Assembly (NCBI GenBank): GCA_022791875.1
Contig: JAAVZX010000069.1
Coordinates: forward strand, 1 to 61,651
DNA length: 61,651 nt
Direction: 5' to 3'
Source: Oscillibacter sp.
GTDB lineage: Bacteria; Bacillota; Clostridia; Oscillospirales; Oscillospiraceae
In this document: positions 51,898-58,790 of the stretch, piece after piece
Layout of the letters: each line of letters opens with the position of its first letter
Numbering within the stretch: position 1 is the stretch's first letter
The notes under the pieces: model-generated
The model's input: only the letters and a program-made list of their open reading frames with translations
What the model was told of the DNA's origin: nothing
The model's database searches: none
Translations under genes and position numbers: made by a program

Positions 51898-52248
51898 TCA
51901 CAGAGTCATGGAATCGACGCACACGTCCACGGCGCGGACGGTAACGCCGGTGTTCTTCTCCACAACGTAGCGCACTTCATTCATGATGGAGCGGCAGACA
52001 GCGGGGAGGTTCACGCCGTTTTCCACGATGATGTGCAGCTCGATGGAGATCGCGTTGTCCTCGTGGTAGGTGATGCTGACGCCTTTGCTCATGGCCTCCC
52101 GGCGCAGAAGGTGGACCAGCCCGTCCGTCATCGACCGGAATGCCATCCCCTTTACGCCGAAGCAGTTCGTTGCCGCCATGCCCGTGATATTCGAGAACAC
52201 GGCGCTGCTCACGGAGATCTCACCCTGTTCAGATTTGAATTGAATCAT
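51898..52248 (-). CDS. Asp23/Gls24 family envelope stress protein (YloU-like), 116 residues
   Basis: A small soluble protein of the Asp23/Gls24 family, linked to cell-envelope homeostasis in Firmicutes. Typical stretches are GEISVSSAVFSNITGMAATNC and ISIELHIIVENGVNLPAVC. It is the first gene of the yloU-yloV operon with a good promoter about 50 bp upstream. Confidence 0.92.
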   Translation of the reverse strand: MIQFKSEQGEISVSSAVFSNITGMAATNCFGVKGMAFRSMTDGLVHLLRREAMSKGVSITYHEDNAISIELHIIVENGVNLPAVCRSIMNEVRYVVEKNTGVTVRAVDVCVDSMTL

Positions 52249-52295
52249 GAGAATGTCCTTTCTTTCCCCTGCCGGGGGGTGGCTCTTGTCTCGTT

Positions 52296-52324
52296 ATTAT
52301 AGCATATCCAGTTTTCTTTGACAA
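52296..52324 (-). promoter_or_regulatory. Promoter of the yloU-yloV operon
   Basis: On the minus strand TTGTCA, 17-bp spacer, TATAAT. Confidence 0.75.
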
Positions 52325-52624
52325 GAGGATTTGTGGGTGGTGCTCGAACGAGCACCGGGGGTTCAGCTATTGGGATAGCTGGTCCCTCTCCACCCCCCAT
52401 TTTCTCTTTTTCTCCCGGAGAAAAAGAGAAAACGGGCCGTGGACGGTCCAAAAGAGAAAAAGACGTTTACGCGAGCCGCTGCCTTGCGTTGCTGTAGGCG
52501 TTCCTCGCGTCTCGAAACTGCCCGGGGCGCCGTTTACGCACGCTGATTTGGTGTGCTTCTATTAGCCGCTGCCGCTCTGCGGTGCGTGTCGTTGGATTGT
52601 GCTTCTTTCTTCTTCCCCCAAGGT
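52325..52624. other. Gene-free stretch with several hairpins
   Basis: Hairpins GGTGCTCG/CGAGCACC and CAGCTAT/ATAGCTG, and a long palindrome TTTTCTCTTTTTCTCC/GGAGAAAAAGAGAAAA that resembles the central palindrome of family A. After that the sequence GTTTACGCGAGCCGCTGCC and a related GCCGCTGCC copy follow. No gene was recognised. Confidence 0.5.
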
Positions 52625-52680
52625 GCATCCGTAGGGGCCGCCGCCCTCGGCGGCCCTTCCCCCGCGCCCTCCGCACCTAC
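52625..52680 (+). repeat. Family C repeat
   Basis: GTAGGGG head, hairpin GGGCCGCCG/CGGCGGCCC, CCCCCGCG tail. It runs into the 3' end of the MATE gene, whose TAG stop is at its border. Confidence 0.75.
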
Positions 52681-54050
52681 GGCTCCGCGCTCAGCCCCTG
52701 CCGCTCCTGCCGCGCCAGCTCCCGCAGAACATACAGCTGAATTGGCACCGCGCAGACCAGCGTCAGGGCGTCCGCCGCCGACTGCGTGATCTGAATCCCC
52801 GTCAGCCCCAAAGACGCGGAGAGAATGTAAACCAGGGGGATGAAGAAAATCCCCTGCCGCGCCATGGCCACAAAGGTGGCCGGAACCGTCTTCCCGATGG
52901 TCTGGAGCATCATATTGCTCATCACAATCCAGCTTGAGAAGCAGAAGGTGACACACTGGAAGCGTAGGGCCCTGGCCCCGCAGGCAATCACGTCCGGGTC
53001 GTCCCGGAAGGCGGCGATCAGCTGGGGCGCAAAGGCGTAGCCCACCGCGCTCACCGCCAGCAGGAACACGAAGGATGCTTTCACACAGAACCAGAAGCCC
53101 TCCCGGACCCGCCCATAGAGCTTCGCGCCGTAATTGAAGCCGCACATGGGCTGGAAGCCCTGCCCGAAGCCGATCATGGCCGAGCCGCCGAACATCATGA
53201 TCCGCTGCACCACGCCCATGGCGGCGATGGCGGCGTCGCCGTAGGGCCGCGCCGCGCGGTTGAGGCAAATCGTCGCCACACTGGCCAACCCCTGCCGCGC
53301 CAGAGAGGGCAGTCCGCCCCGGACAATCAGGCTGATGTACTCCCAACTCAGCTGCACCTGCCGGATATGGATACGGAGGTTTCCGCCCCGGGTACAGCCG
53401 ATCAGGAGGAGGCAGAAGCTGACGAACTGGCTGATAATGGTAGCCCACGCGGCCCCCGCCACGCCCAGGTGGAAGGTGAAAATGAGCAGCGGGTCCAGGG
53501 CGATGTTCAGCACGGCCCCGCTGGCAATGCCCACCATGGCGTAAGCGGCGCTGCCCTGGTAGCGGAGCTGATTGTTCAGTACCAAAGAAGAGGTCATCCA
53601 CGGCGCCCCCAGAAGAATGACGCCCAGATACGCCTTTGTATGGGGCAGGATCGTCGGCGTAGAGCCCAGAAGCATAGCGAGAGGCTCCAGAAACAGCTCC
53701 CCAAGAACGCAGAGCACCACCCCCGTCCCCAGAGCAAAGAAGAAGCCCGTAGCGGCCATATCAGAGGCCGTTTTATAGTTCTGCTTCCCCAGCTCACGGG
53801 AGATGAAGTTCCCGCTCCCGTGCCCGAAGAAAAACCCAATCGCCTGAATAATCGCCATAAGGGAGAAAACAACCCCCACGGCCCCCGTAGCGCTGTTGCT
53901 CCGAAGGAGTCCCACGAAGAAGGTGTCGGCCATATTGTAGAAGGATGTGACCAGCATACTCACGATGCAGGGCAAAGCCAGCCGGCAGATAAGGGGCGCG
54001 ATAGGAGTCTGGGTCATTTGCTGGTATTTCCGTTCCTGTTTTTCGTCCAT
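52677..54050 (-). CDS. MATE family multidrug/drug-sodium antiporter, 457 residues
   Basis: A twelve-span exporter using a proton or sodium gradient. The two-fold repeat is visible: PIAPLICRLALPCIVSMLVTSFYN with MADTFFVG, and SLARQGLASVATICLNRAA later; GFGQGFQPMCGFNYGAK is the second-half signature. The start ATG 54050 has GAGAGG upstream; longer in-frame versions run through intergenic DNA. The substrate is not predictable. The gene is monocistronic and divergent from the Cys-rich protein gene. Confidence 0.93.
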   Translation of the reverse strand: MDEKQERKYQQMTQTPIAPLICRLALPCIVSMLVTSFYNMADTFFVGLLRSNSATGAVGVVFSLMAIIQAIGFFFGHGSGNFISRELGKQNYKTASDMAATGFFFALGTGVVLCVLGELFLEPLAMLLGSTPTILPHTKAYLGVILLGAPWMTSSLVLNNQLRYQGSAAYAMVGIASGAVLNIALDPLLIFTFHLGVAGAAWATIISQFVSFCLLLIGCTRGGNLRIHIRQVQLSWEYISLIVRGGLPSLARQGLASVATICLNRAARPYGDAAIAAMGVVQRIMMFGGSAMIGFGQGFQPMCGFNYGAKLYGRVREGFWFCVKASFVFLLAVSAVGYAFAPQLIAAFRDDPDVIACGARALRFQCVTFCFSSWIVMSNMMLQTIGKTVPATFVAMARQGIFFIPLVYILSASLGLTGIQITQSAADALTLVCAVPIQLYVLRELARQERQGLSAEP

Positions 54051-54237
54051 ACAGAACGCCTCTCTTTCCCGTCCGCCGCCAGGAAAAAGGCCCCCGGCGG
54101 CATATATTGTATTCCAGCATATTATAGCACATTTTGTCGGAAAGGAAAAGCGAAAAAAGAGGGTCCGCCAAGCCGGAAGGCGCATAAGATAAAGCAGATA
54201 CCCAACGGGTATCACAACCAGGAAGCGAGGGATCACT

Positions 54238-54573
54238 TTGCGAATCAATGAAGCATACGAGCACGAGTCCATCCTGCCCGCCCAGGCGGAGGAGTCCTGC
54301 CTTTTGAATGGCTGCAACAAAATCAGCACCCAATGCGTAGACGTAACCGCCCCCATGACCCTGACGCCCACCGCGTCCGTAGGCACGGTCACAGTGGCCT
54401 GCCAGGGAAACCCCACCATTACATGCGTAACAGACTCCTGCGGCACCAGCGTGACCGTAACCCTGACCCAGCAGGTCTGCGTCTCCGTCCCCGTCCGCTA
54501 CGGCGTCACCATGACCGCAGGCGAACCCACCATCGCCTGCGCAAGCAGCTGCACGGGCTGCGGCTGCTGCTGA
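54238..54573 (+). CDS. Cysteine-rich protein of unknown function, 111 residues
   Basis: The product starts MRINEAYEHESILPAQ from a TTG codon with GAGGGA upstream. It is rich in Thr, Val and Cys (SCLLNGCNKISTQCV, then TLTQQVCVSVPVRYGV) and ends in a Cys cluster (CASSCTGCGCC). There is no signal peptide or span. Similar proteins, from memory, occur in spore-forming gut Clostridia without a known role; a spore surface role is conceivable. An inverted repeat GATACCC/GGGTATC (54198-54214) and CATAAGATA, which fits a sigma-K-like -10, lie upstream, but no matching -35 was found. Confidence 0.6.
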   Translation: MRINEAYEHESILPAQAEESCLLNGCNKISTQCVDVTAPMTLTPTASVGTVTVACQGNPTITCVTDSCGTSVTVTLTQQVCVSVPVRYGVTMTAGEPTIACASSCTGCGCC

Positions 54574-54574
54574 T

Positions 54575-54754
54575 ACGGGGGCTGCCAGCCGGGCTTCCGG
54601 CCTCCGGCGGGTCACTTTTTCTCGAGAGAAAAAGTAACCAAAAAGAGCTTTAATACCGCTCTATACCCCGGAGGTCACGAAAGCCTGTCACACGGTAACG
54701 AAGCGTAAGCGAGTGGGGCCTTCCATTGTCATGGAAGGCCCCACACATTTTTAG
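54575..54754 (+). repeat. Dispersed repeat family A, copy 7
   Basis: Full copy with the same extended head as copy 2. Terminal hairpin GTGGGGCCTTCCA/TGGAAGGCCCCAC then TTTTT, directly behind the Cys-rich gene. Confidence 0.85.
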
Positions 54755-54778
54755 CGGTACCGCACTCAAAACAGGCAG

Positions 54779-54812
54779 AAAAAACCCGCAGGAATTTTAT
54801 AATTCCCGCGGG
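54779..54812 (-). terminator. Terminator of tRNA-Thr
   Basis: On the minus strand CCCGCGGGAATT/AATTCCTGCGGG then TTTTTT, starting a few bases after the CCA end. Confidence 0.9.
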
Positions 54813-54815
54813 GTC

Positions 54816-54891
54816 TGGAGCTCGTGGGGTGACTCGAACACCTGACCTGCTGATTACGAATCAGCTGCTCTACCGACTGAGCTACACTAGC
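54816..54891 (-). tRNA. tRNA-Thr (anticodon CGT)
   Basis: 76 nt with encoded CCA. Acceptor strands GCTAGTG/CACGAGC, D arm with AGTCGGTAGA, anticodon arm GCTGA-TTCGTAA-TCAGC giving CGT, and T loop TTCGAGT. One A-G mismatch in the acceptor stem and one A-C at the base of the T stem are seen, which is slightly unusual. It reads ACG codons, plentiful in this GC-rich genome. Confidence 0.93.
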
Positions 54892-54927
54892 GTCTCTATC
54901 CCTGTGGTCTGTTCCACAGTATTTTGG

Positions 54928-54956
54928 ATTATACCATACCTTTTCCCTCCCGTCAA
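54928..54956 (-). promoter_or_regulatory. Promoter of tRNA-Thr
   Basis: On the minus strand TTGACG, 17-bp spacer, TATAAT, 37 bp before the tRNA. Confidence 0.75.
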
Positions 54957-55021
54957 CATCTTTTTCCCCTCCACCCGAAAAAATCGGCAAAGAATCACCG
55001 CAGGGAAACCACCGTTTCCCC

Positions 55022-55112
55022 GCAGATAAAGTTTAGGGTCCAGCCCTTTTCAAAGGGCTGGTGGGGTCCAGGGGCAAAGCCCCTGGACGCCGGAGGCCCC
55101 CCGTAGGCTGGC
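55022..55112 (-). repeat. Dispersed repeat family B, copy 6
   Basis: Minus-strand copy, essentially the same sequence as the copy at 21598: AGATAAAGTTTAGGG, GGGCTGGTGGGG, GGGGCAAAGCCCC and the GCCGGAGGCCCCCCG head. Confidence 0.87.
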
Positions 55113-55115
55113 ACC

Positions 55116-55634
55116 TTATTCGTCCCGGAAGCCCAGGCCGTCCTTGATGTGCCTGCAATCGGCGTGGTCGAAGCCGTATTGGAAATCGCGGATGGCCAGG
55201 GTGCTGCCGTGTTTGCGGTAGAGCCAGAGGACAGCGGAGTTCTGGATCGCTTCTTTCAGGTCGTGGCCGCGTTCCCGGCTTCCCTCGTCAAAGAATACAT
55301 CCTTCAGGGCGTCGTAGGGGACGCGCTTGCCGTTGAGGACGAGGCCCGTTTCGTAGAAGCGGGCGCTGCCGCCGCCCTTTTTGGGGAATTCCTCCAGAAG
55401 TTCGCCGAATTCTTCGTCCGGTTCGCCGATGGCCTTCGGCCAGGGCCACTCCAGAACCGTCTTACCGCCGTGGCGACGGCGCTGGGCCTCTGCGTTGGCG
55501 CCGCGCTGGCCGCTCTGCTTCTTCCAGCCATGGAACAGCCAGATTATGAACACGACGCAGAGAATCACCAGCCCTATCATCACAACAATGCCCAGAATGC
55601 CGAATACGAGGCCCAAAATCAAGTGTGGATTCAT
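55116..55634 (-). CDS. Single-pass membrane protein of unknown function, 172 residues
   Basis: An N-terminal span (about 4-36) precedes a basic stretch and a cytoplasmic domain with RFYETGLVLNGKRVPYDALK and a C-terminal HADCRHIKDG. It resembles a small PH-like or DUF fold, but no family was recognised. ATG 55634 follows GGAGGG. A consensus promoter lies upstream, divergent from the HTH gene. Confidence 0.7.
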   Translation of the reverse strand: MNPHLILGLVFGILGIVVMIGLVILCVVFIIWLFHGWKKQSGQRGANAEAQRRRHGGKTVLEWPWPKAIGEPDEEFGELLEEFPKKGGGSARFYETGLVLNGKRVPYDALKDVFFDEGSRERGHDLKEAIQNSAVLWLYRKHGSTLAIRDFQYGFDHADCRHIKDGLGFRDE

Positions 55635-55678
55635 CTCAATTCCCTCCTGCCTATGGATTGCGCTTTGCCGTGTTGGCA

Positions 55679-55707
55679 ATTTTACACCAATTCAGGCGTA
55701 ATGTCAA
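55679..55707 (-). promoter_or_regulatory. Promoter of the 172-residue membrane protein gene
   Basis: On the minus strand TTGACA, 17-bp spacer, TAAAAT. A plus-strand TATACT (55734-55739) with no clear -35 may serve the divergent HTH gene. Confidence 0.7.
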
Positions 55708-55771
55708 TACATCACATCAAGCGTATGAAAAAATATACTCCTGGCAAATCGACGCTAAGGAGTATAAAAGC

Positions 55772-55978
55772 ATGAAAGAATACTACGAAATTCTCAGGGA
55801 ACTGCGGGAAGACCACGATTATACCCAAAGCCAGATCGCCCGCCTCCTGAACACCACCCAGCAGGTCTATTCCCGCTACGAGCGGGGCGTGAACGAGATG
55901 CCCGTGCGCCACCTGCGCGTCCTCTGCCAGTTCTACCGCGTCAGCGCCGATTACGTCCTGGGCCTGCGGTCCAGATAA
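55772..55978 (+). CDS. XRE/Cro-type helix-turn-helix regulator, 68 residues
   Basis: A single Cro/C1-type domain: LRELREDHDYTQSQIARLLN forms helices 1-2 and TTQQVYSRYERGVNEMP the recognition part, ending in the usual SADYVLGLR. No sensor domain. ATG 55772 follows AAGGAG. It is divergent from the 172-residue membrane protein and might control it. Confidence 0.85.
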   Translation: MKEYYEILRELREDHDYTQSQIARLLNTTQQVYSRYERGVNEMPVRHLRVLCQFYRVSADYVLGLRSR

Positions 55979-56036
55979 TTCAAAATATCCATATAAACGG
56001 TTATCGAAGGCTGGAAAACCGCCGGCATATGTACAC

Positions 56037-56372
56037 TCATCCCTTCAAATTTTTCAGAGCGTCCGGATAGCTTGAGAGAATCTCCCCAACCGTCCGGCAC
56101 GTCTCCATTTCCGGACACCCGCCGCATGTTGCAGCGCCCTTTTTCAGCGCACACTGACGGATTTCGCAAAGACTCTCACAATATACGGTTTTAATCCCAT
56201 CCACACGACAGCCCATGCAATTGATATGCTCAGGCAAAATGGGCGCCTGGTTCAGCTCCGCCCAGAGTTTTGCGGTCTTCTCACGCAGAGCCTGATCATC
56301 ATGAACTGTCGCAAGATATGCGTCGCATTTTTCACAGTCCAGCCCGCAGTATGCAATCATATTCCGCATCAT
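56037..56372 (-). CDS. DUF3795 Cys-rich protein, 111 residues
   Basis: The opening MIAYCGLDCEKCDAYLAT and the later INCMGCRVDG, YCESLCEIRQC and TCGGCPEMETC are typical of DUF3795, a presumed metal- or cluster-binding protein of anaerobes with unknown function. GGAGGT lies five bases before the first ATG; a second ATG follows three bases later and either could be used. Confidence 0.85.
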   Translation of the reverse strand: MMRNMIAYCGLDCEKCDAYLATVHDDQALREKTAKLWAELNQAPILPEHINCMGCRVDGIKTVYCESLCEIRQCALKKGAATCGGCPEMETCRTVGEILSSYPDALKNLKG

Positions 56373-56435
56373 TCCGTACCTCCTGCACTTCCGTTTTTCA
56401 GCCTGATTTTATCACAGCCTTCTTCCCAACGCAAG

Positions 56436-56466
56436 AAAAACCAGCCCGCCAAAAACGGCAGGCTGG
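56436..56466 (-). terminator. Terminator of the guaB operon
   Basis: On the minus strand CCAGCCTGCC/GGCGGGCTGG then TTTTTC. Confidence 0.85.
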
Positions 56467-56477
56467 TCTCCTCTTCT

Positions 56478-56918
56478 TTACAGCTCCGCAAGCTCGGACG
56501 CTTCATCCTCTTCCTCGTCGAAGCTCTCGTCAACCTCTTCCACGTTGTGGCTGAAAAAGCCCTCGGCGCCGTCGAAGAACTCGTTGAATTCCCCTTCCTC
56601 ACAGCGGGCCGTGCCGGACAGGGCCAGCTTCGGGAACTGCTCTGCGATGGCCTTCAACACCAGCTTCGGGGAGCTCCACTCCGTGTTGAACCAGACCTCG
56701 ATGCTCCCCGGGCCGCACTCCAGAGCGCCGTCGTCCGCGTCGCCGTAACAGCCCCAGTTCTTTACGGTCCATTCCTCCGTCAGAGGCTTCGGCGCGTCCG
56801 CCGGGATGGGCACCAGCGCCTGGAAGGTGAAATCGCCGCCGTAGGGCGCGAAGAGCGCCGCGAAGCGGTCCAGCTCTTCCTGGGGTCCCGTGAGGGTAAA
56901 ATTGACTTCAACAAGCAT
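56478..56918 (-). CDS. Api92-like ferredoxin-fold domain protein, 146 residues
   Basis: The motif EEWTVKNWGCYGDADD, ahead of an alternating beta/alpha pattern, recalls the Api92-like (DUF1281) proteins often found in phages and plasmids. The C-terminus is highly acidic. It begins 16 bp after guaB on the same strand, so it is probably cotranscribed. No function is known; the family call rests on the NWG motif and general layout. Confidence 0.65.
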   Translation of the reverse strand: MLVEVNFTLTGPQEELDRFAALFAPYGGDFTFQALVPIPADAPKPLTEEWTVKNWGCYGDADDGALECGPGSIEVWFNTEWSSPKLVLKAIAEQFPKLALSGTARCEEGEFNEFFDGAEGFFSHNVEEVDESFDEEEDEASELAEL

Positions 56919-56933
56919 TTCTAAATCCTCCTG

Positions 56934-58445
56934 TCAGTTTCGTCCGGCCCCGCCGGCAGAGTCTTTCAAGAGCACGTCGTGGGCCCCGCCCTCCACGATG
57001 GAGACCGAGGACACCAGGGTCAGCTTCGCCTTCTCCCGCAGCTCCGGGATGGTCAGCGCGCCGCAGTTGCACATGGTGGACCGAATCTTCGCCAGGGTGG
57101 TGGACATGCCGTCGGAGAGAGAGCCCGCGTAGGGCACGTAGGAGTCCACGCCCTCCTCGAAGCTCAGCTTCGCCGCGCCGCCCATGTCGTAGCGCTGCCA
57201 GTTCCGGGCACGGGCGCTGCCCTCGCCCCAGTATTCCTTCATGTAGTTCCCGTTGATGAGGACCTTGCTGGTGGGGGACTCGTCGAAGCGGGAGAAGTAG
57301 CGGCCCAGCATACAGAAGTCCGCGCCCATGGCCAGGGCCAGGGTGATGTGGTAGTCCTGGACGATGCCGCCGTCGGCGCAGATGGGGACATACACGCCGG
57401 TTTCCTGGAAGTAGCGGTCCCGCTCCGCGGCCACGTCGATGACCGCCGTAGCCTGGCCCCGGCCGATGCCCTTCGTCTCGCGGGTGATGCAGATGGAGCC
57501 GCCGCCGATGCCGATTTTCACGAAGTCGGCCCCGGCGTCCGCCAAGAAGCGGAAGCCCTCGCCGTCCACCACGTTGCCCGCCCCCACTTTCACGCTGTCG
57601 CCGTAGCGGGAGCGAATCCACTTGAGGGTCCGGGCCTGCCACTCGGAGTAGCCCTCGGAGGAGTCGATAACCAGCACGTCAACCCCGGCCTCCACCAGGG
57701 CGGGAACCCGCTCCTCGTAGTCGCGGGAGTTGATGCCCGCGCCCACCACGTAACGTTTCTGGGAGTCCAGGAGCTCCAGGGGGTTGCCCTTATGGGAGTC
57801 GTAGTCCTTGCGGAAGACGAAAGACACCAGGCGCTGATCAGCGGAGACGACGGGAAGGGCGTTCAATTTACGGTCCCAGAGGATGTCGTTGGCCTCTTTG
57901 AGGCTGACGCCCTCGGGGGCGGTGATGAGCTTATCGAAGGGGGTCATGAACTCGGAGACGGGGGTAGAGGGGTCCATGCGGCTGACGCGGTAGTCCCGGC
58001 TGGCCACGAGCCCCAAGAGCTTCCCGGCGGCGGTGCCGTCGTCGGTGACGGCCATGGTAGAGTGTCCGGTGCGCTCTTTGAGCGCCAGGACGTCGGCCAG
58101 AGTGTCCCCAAGGCGGAGGTTGGAATCACTGGACACAAACCCGGCCTTATACCCCTTCACCCGCCGGACCATATCGGCCTGCTGGTCGATAGGCTGAGAG
58201 ACGTAGATAAAGGCGATCCCGCCCTCCTTCGCCAATCCGATTCCCATCTTCTCACCGGAGACAGCCTGCATGACGGCGGAAACCATCGGCACGTTCATAG
58301 TAAGGGGGCATTCCTCCCCCTTCTTGAACTTCACCACCGGAGTCTTCAAAGAGACATTCGCAGGAATACACTCCGCGGAAGAATACCCAGGGACAAGGAG
58401 GTATTCGCTAAAGGTATGAGAGGGCTCAGAAAAGAAATAAGCCAA
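56934..58445 (-). CDS. guaB: IMP dehydrogenase
   Basis: It oxidises IMP to XMP with NAD+, the committed step of guanine nucleotide synthesis. TIM-barrel motifs are present: the catalytic cysteine loop [30 protein letters not shown] and the flap. Two CBS domains are inserted at about residues 95-205. A TTG start at 58445 gives the expected N-terminus [12 protein letters not shown], and GAGGTG lies seven bases before it; the in-frame ATG 15 bp upstream overlaps that site. Length is 503 residues. It has its own consensus promoter. Confidence 0.95.
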   Translation of the reverse strand: MAYFFSEPSHTFSEYLLVPGYSSAECIPANVSLKTPVVKFKKGEECPLTMNVPMVSAVMQAVSGEKMGIGLAKEGGIAFIYVSQPIDQQADMVRRVKGYKAGFVSSDSNLRLGDTLADVLALKERTGHSTMAVTDDGTAAGKLLGLVASRDYRVSRMDPSTPVSEFMTPFDKLITAPEGVSLKEANDILWDRKLNALPVVSADQRLVSFVFRKDYDSHKGNPLELLDSQKRYVVGAGINSRDYEERVPALVEAGVDVLVIDSSEGYSEWQARTLKWIRSRYGDSVKVGAGNVVDGEGFRFLADAGADFVKIGIGGGSICITRETKGIGRGQATAVIDVAAERDRYFQETGVYVPICADGGIVQDYHITLALAMGADFCMLGRYFSRFDESPTSKVLINGNYMKEYWGEGSARARNWQRYDMGGAAKLSFEEGVDSYVPYAGSLSDGMSTTLAKIRSTMCNCGALTIPELREKAKLTLVSSVSIVEGGAHDVLLKDSAGGAGRN

Positions 58446-58478
58446 AGCACGACACCTCATTTCTATAAAATTTTACGC

Positions 58479-58507
58479 AGTATACACGAAACTCCCAAAT
58501 TTGTCAA
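58479..58507 (-). promoter_or_regulatory. Promoter of guaB
   Basis: On the minus strand TTGACA, 17-bp spacer, TATACT, about 35 bp before the start codon. No purine riboswitch fits in that short leader. Confidence 0.8.
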
Positions 58508-58514
58508 GCCCCCA

Positions 58515-58625
58515 TAACGGGGGACGAGGGACGGGGGGCCTCCGGCGGCCAAAGGGCTTTGCCCTCTGGACTCCCACCAGGGAGGCAAGCGCCTCCCTGG
58601 ACCCTGGCAGATCAGTCTTTCCTGT
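58515..58625 (+). repeat. Dispersed repeat family B, copy 7
   Basis: Nearly identical over its whole length to the copy at 13985, including GGGGGACGAGGGACGGGGGG before the head and GGCAGATCAGTC at the end; the first hairpin is AAAGGGC/GCCCTCT. Confidence 0.87.
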
Positions 58626-58721
58626 CATATCTGCCGCTCCTTCAACATCTGCTATGAAATACCCTCCGCAAAACAACGTTTTGCGGGCCCCACGCACCCG
58701 ATCCCGGCGCAGAGGCCCCTT

Positions 58722-58790
58722 CGCCCACCAGATTCGCGTCGAGTTAAAAAGTTCTTTTGGTTACTTTTCTTTCAAGAAAAGTAACATACC
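58722..58790 (-). repeat. Half copy of the divergent family A subtype (D)
   Basis: It shares CACCAGATTCGCGTCGAGTT and the arms around CTTTCAAG with the element at 27680, but lacks the terminal hairpin half. The purL stop codon lies in the loop of its GTTACTTTTCTT/AAGAAAAGTAAC hairpin. Confidence 0.7.

Noticed and set aside
58446-58510. Purine riboswitch ahead of guaB
   Set aside because: The leader is only about 30 nt after the promoter, too short for the aptamer, and none of its conserved loops is present.
2241-58790. CRISPR array
   Set aside because: The repeats are dispersed over 56 kb, are 60-180 bp long with internal hairpins, and no spacer pattern or cas gene is present.
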